Part shown: one piece after another, positions 38,776-40,630 of the stretch | Layout of the letters: every line of letters starts with the position of its first letter | Numbering within the stretch: position 1 is the first letter of the stretch | Source: Verrucomicrobiota bacterium | GTDB lineage: Bacteria > Verrucomicrobiota > Kiritimatiellia > Kiritimatiellales > Tichowtungiaceae | Direction of reading: 5' to 3' | Length of the DNA: 40,630 bases | Assembly (NCBI GenBank): GCA_016342445.1 | Contig: JAEIOF010000006.1 | Location: 1 to 40,630 of the forward strand | Program-made: the position numbers and the translations under genes | Notes under the pieces: generated by a model | Seen by the model: only the letters and a program-made list of their open reading frames with translations | Database searches by the model: none | What the model was told of the DNA's origin: nothing

Positions 38776-39114
38776 ATGAAAATTGCCATTCCCATCGCGA
38801 ATGAAAAACTGTGCATGCACTTCGGCCACTGCGACACCTTCGCGGTGCTGACCGTCGATGAGCAAACAAAAAGAATCACCGGACGTGAAGACCTCGTCCC
38901 GCCGCCGCACGAGCCGGGCGTTCTGCCCGCATGGCTGGGCGAACAGAAAGTAAACGTCATCATCGCCGGCGGCATGGGCCAGCGGGCTCAGCAATTGTTT
39001 GCCGATCAGGGAATCTCCGTGGTTGTCGGTGCGCCCGCCGCATCCTCCGACATGCTGGCCAATTCCTGGATGAACGGAACGTTAGTTTCCGGCACCAACG
39101 CCTGCGACCATTGA
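38776..39114 (+). CDS. NifX/NifB-C-like (MTH1175-type) protein, copy 2
   Basis: 112 residues: MKIAIPIANEKLCMHFGHCDTFAVLTVDE, VNVIIAGGMGQRAQQLFADQGISVVVGA. Compared with copy 1 it carries the CMHFGHC motif (Cys13, His15, His18, Cys19), offering ligands for a metal cluster and closer to the ORP type. AAAGGAA lies about 10 bp upstream. Last gene of the operon, followed by palindromes and the converging feo genes. Confidence 0.92.
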   Translation: MKIAIPIANEKLCMHFGHCDTFAVLTVDEQTKRITGREDLVPPPHEPGVLPAWLGEQKVNVIIAGGMGQRAQQLFADQGISVVVGAPAASSDMLANSWMNGTLVSGTNACDH

Positions 39115-39119
39115 CATCG

Positions 39120-39258
39120 TTCCAATGGCTGGAAGCAGGCTGAGTCTGCATCCATTTAGTTTTCCAGTCATTGGAAAAATTTTTCCAGGGCTTGGAAAAG
39201 TTTGCCCCTCGCGCTAGGAAACGCTGTGTCCTGACACAGTCGGTTCCAATGCCTGGAA
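39120..39258. repeat. Four degenerate palindromes at the operon/feo junction
   Basis: 39120-39134 (TTCCAATGGCTGGAA), 39162-39176 (TTCCAGTCATTGGAA), 39183-39197 (TTCCAGGGCTTGGAA) and 39244-39258 (TTCCAATGCCTGGAA, inside feoC, read FQALE). Each departs from the consensus by one to two bases but keeps the dyad with G-T tolerance. The middle two are flanked by A and T runs and could terminate both convergent transcripts. Confidence 0.8.
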
Positions 39259-39459
39259 AATGGCGGCGTCCTCGGGTTTTACTTCAACGCACCCTTTGCA
39301 CTTGGAGCATTTGGTGTCGAGCCGTCCGATACGGCCTTTGGCTTCGAGCACGGCGAGCATCCCTTCCATGGCGGAAATCTCGGACTGAAAATGCCGGGCG
39401 ATTTCCGCGAGCGACATCGGCCCGCGTTCCGCGAGGAGCTTTAGAATTTCTGTGAGCAT
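39214..39459 (-). CDS. feoC: FeoC-like winged-helix protein
   Basis: 81 residues. An N-terminal winged helix (MLTEILKLLAERGPMSLAEIARHFQSEISAMEGMLAVLEAKGRI) and a cysteine cluster CSKCKGC (Cys51, Cys54, Cys57) as in Fe-S-binding FeoC proteins. It overlaps the feoA stop by 3 bp. It may sense the iron or redox state of the Feo transporter. Its C-terminus includes FQALE from a near-perfect palindrome. Confidence 0.85.
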   Translation of the reverse strand: MLTEILKLLAERGPMSLAEIARHFQSEISAMEGMLAVLEAKGRIGRLDTKCSKCKGCVEVKPEDAAIFQALEPTVSGHSVS

Positions 39460-39743
39460 TATCGCACCTGTACTTTTGCCGCGGCCTCTTTGGAAATGAT
39501 GTAGCGGCTTTCGCCGGCGGCGACGACCATGTTGGCGTCGTTCGGCCGGTTATTCATAACTTTGACCAGCGCGCCGGTAAAGAGTCCCATCTCGAGGGTT
39601 TTTTTATCACTATTAGAAATCACAACCACACTCGCGCCCTGCGCGAAGTCGCTGAGCGGATGGGCACAACACATTCCGTTGCCGCCGCCGTGTCCCTGTC
39701 CGCAGCGTTGGGGTTGCCGCCGTCTATAAAACCGTCCAAACAT
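39459..39743 (-). CDS. feoA: FeoA-domain protein with Cys/His-rich N-terminus
   Basis: 94 residues. Residues about 28-94 are a FeoA SH3-like domain (HPLSDFAQGASVVVI, MGLFTGALVKVM, YIISKEAAAKVQV). In front is an extra stretch MFGRFYRRRQPQRCGQGHGGGNGMCC with three cysteines (14, 25, 26) and His18, which could bind metal. The gene begins 3 bp after the feoB stop. FeoA assists FeoB in ferrous iron uptake. Confidence 0.88.
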   Translation of the reverse strand: MFGRFYRRRQPQRCGQGHGGGNGMCCAHPLSDFAQGASVVVISNSDKKTLEMGLFTGALVKVMNNRPNDANMVVAAGESRYIISKEAAAKVQVR

Positions 39744-39746
39744 AGA

Positions 39747-40630
39747 TTATCCCCTCTTCCGTGAAACTATTTTAAGGCCGGTTACAAATGAAAGCATTGC
39801 CAAAAGAATCCCTCCGGCCCAGAACGCGGACGAAACCGGATGCTTCGGCGCGGTGGCGAGCTGATAGAAGAGCGTTGAGCCGCTCCATGCGAGCGCGGTG
39901 AGATAGCCCACGCTAAAGGCCATCCACTTCCATCCGGTTTGACGCTGAATGGCGGCGATGGCGGCGACGCACGGGGCATAGATGAGTACGAAAAGCAGGT
40001 AGGCGAACGCGCCGATTTTCCCATCGAACGCACTAAGCATGCTGGCTTCAGGATCCGCACCATCCGCTCCATAAAACGTATTGAGTGTTCCAACCACCAA
40101 TTCTTTCCCGAATATTCCGGTGACCAGCCCGAGCGTGGCGGGCCAGTTTTCATCGGTGATGCCCATCGGATGGAACACGGGCGTGATGACCCGGCTGGCC
40201 GCGCTGAGCACGGAGTGTTCATTATCCTGATTTCCGAAACTGCCGTCGGTTCCCACCGACCAAAGAAGACTGAGGACCACCACGAGAATCATGATGATTT
40301 TCCCGGCGCGCAGGATAAATTCTTTGAGTCGATCCCAGGTGTTATTGAAAATCGCAGCCACGCGTGGCAGGTGATACGGCGGCAGCTCCATGACAAAGCT
40401 GGACGCATCCCCCTTCAGGATTGTACGACGAAACAATAGACCGCTGAACACGGCCAACAGGATCCCGATGAGGTACAATGCAAAGATAACCGCCCCGCCG
40501 GTTTTCGGGAAAAAGATTCCGGCAAACAACGCGTAGACCGGCAGGCGCGCGCCGCACGACATGAAGGGGTTGAGCAAAACCGTCAGCGTCCGGTCGCGCT
40601 CGTTTTCCAGCGTGCGCGCGGCAAGAATCC
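39747..40630 (-). CDS. feoB: Ferrous iron transporter FeoB, C-terminal part (cut by window end)
   Basis: The frame is open to the right edge; about 294 residues are visible. NPFMSCGARLPVYALFAGIFFP contains the conserved membrane cysteine of FeoB; KGDASSFVMELPPYHLPR and the AGKIIMILVVVLSLLW helix follow, and VTGIFGKELVVGTLNTFY is the second conserved 'GxxxKExxVGTL' helix. At least six membrane segments are present. The N-terminal G domain lies outside the window. Expected to import Fe(II). First gene of feoB-feoA-feoC; iron from it would feed the converging cluster-assembly operon. Confidence 0.95.
   Translation of the reverse strand, partial: ILAARTLENERDRTLTVLLNPFMSCGARLPVYALFAGIFFPKTGGAVIFALYLIGILLAVFSGLLFRRTILKGDASSFVMELPPYHLPRVAAIFNNTWDRLKEFILRAGKIIMILVVVLSLLWSVGTDGSFGNQDNEHSVLSAASRVITPVFHPMGITDENWPATLGLVTGIFGKELVVGTLNTFYGADGADPEASMLSAFDGKIGAFAYLLFVLIYAPCVAAIAAIQRQTGWKWMAFSVGYLTALAWSGSTLFYQLATAPKHPVSSAFWAGGILLAMLSFVTGLKIVSRKRG

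Noticed and set aside
32267-39114. Nitrogen-fixation cluster, because of NifX- and NifU-like genes
   Set aside because: There are no nifHDK, nifEN or nifB genes; the domains fit the MTH1175/ORP and Fe-S assembly families better.

Overview
The window (about 40.6 kb, GC-rich) looks like a chromosomal segment of a Gram-negative anaerobe. Outer-membrane biology is shown by a TonB-dependent receptor, ExbB-ExbD-TonB and a signal-peptide porin. Anaerobic life is suggested by FeoA/B/C ferrous iron uptake and a large ferredoxin/MinD/NifX cluster of the type found in strict anaerobes. RNase Y together with the rest of the gene set would fit the PVC group (for example Kiritimatiellota), but that placement is inference; no rRNA is present.

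Layout. 1-3.6 kb: 3' end of a radical SAM gene, a MobA-like nucleotidyltransferase, and ilvD on the minus strand. 3.6-11.1 kb: a complete biotin locus. bioB runs leftward; bioF-bioH-bioC-bioD-bioA runs rightward with 4-bp overlaps and ends in a TonB-dependent receptor that overlaps bioA. 11.1-12.4 kb: a duplicated promoter region, two small ORF transcription units and the relic C-terminus of a second receptor. 12.5 kb: tRNA-Phe. 12.6-17.4 kb: AEC permease, aldo/keto reductase, PpnP, cupin, a secreted DUF1566 protein and an unknown protein. 17.4-20.8 kb (minus): DUF485, acetate symporter and porin. 20.9-22.6 kb (minus): HPr and DUF2851. 22.6-29.5 kb: pheT, a 6S-RNA-like rod-shaped RNA, rarA, 5-FTHF cyclo-ligase, RNase Y and upp. 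29.5-31.1 kb (minus): exbB-exbD-tonB. 31.3-39.1 kb: a tightly packed 13-gene operon (DUF134, DUF5320, C_GCAxxG_C_C, NifX-like, TrmO, DUF89, two MinD-ferredoxin ATPases, an IscU-Mrp fusion, MBL hydrolase, thioredoxin-fold protein, EFR1-like ferredoxin, second NifX-like protein). It resembles the orange-protein (ORP) operons of Desulfovibrio and converges on feoB-feoA-feoC.

How the genes work together. BioC/BioH make the pimeloyl-ACP precursor, BioF/A/D/B complete biotin, and the coupled receptor could import biotin or a precursor using the ExbB-ExbD-TonB motor encoded 19 kb away. DUF485/ActP and the porin form an acetate or small carboxylate uptake unit. The 31-39 kb operon looks like Fe-S or metal-cluster assembly and trafficking, with Feo supplying iron.

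The strongest unexplained signal is a 15-bp palindrome, TTCCAANNNTTGGAA. By eye I count 27 perfect and about 8 near-perfect copies, where chance predicts about 0.002. The copies lie in all three reading frames within genes, as clusters at gene ends, and once in a duplicated 5' leader. The three spacer bases are not random: the centre is always G or C, so each copy can be oriented as TTCCAAKGNTTGGAA. This is a highly iterated palindrome comparable in density to HIP1 or to DNA uptake sequences, and I know of no described function for it.
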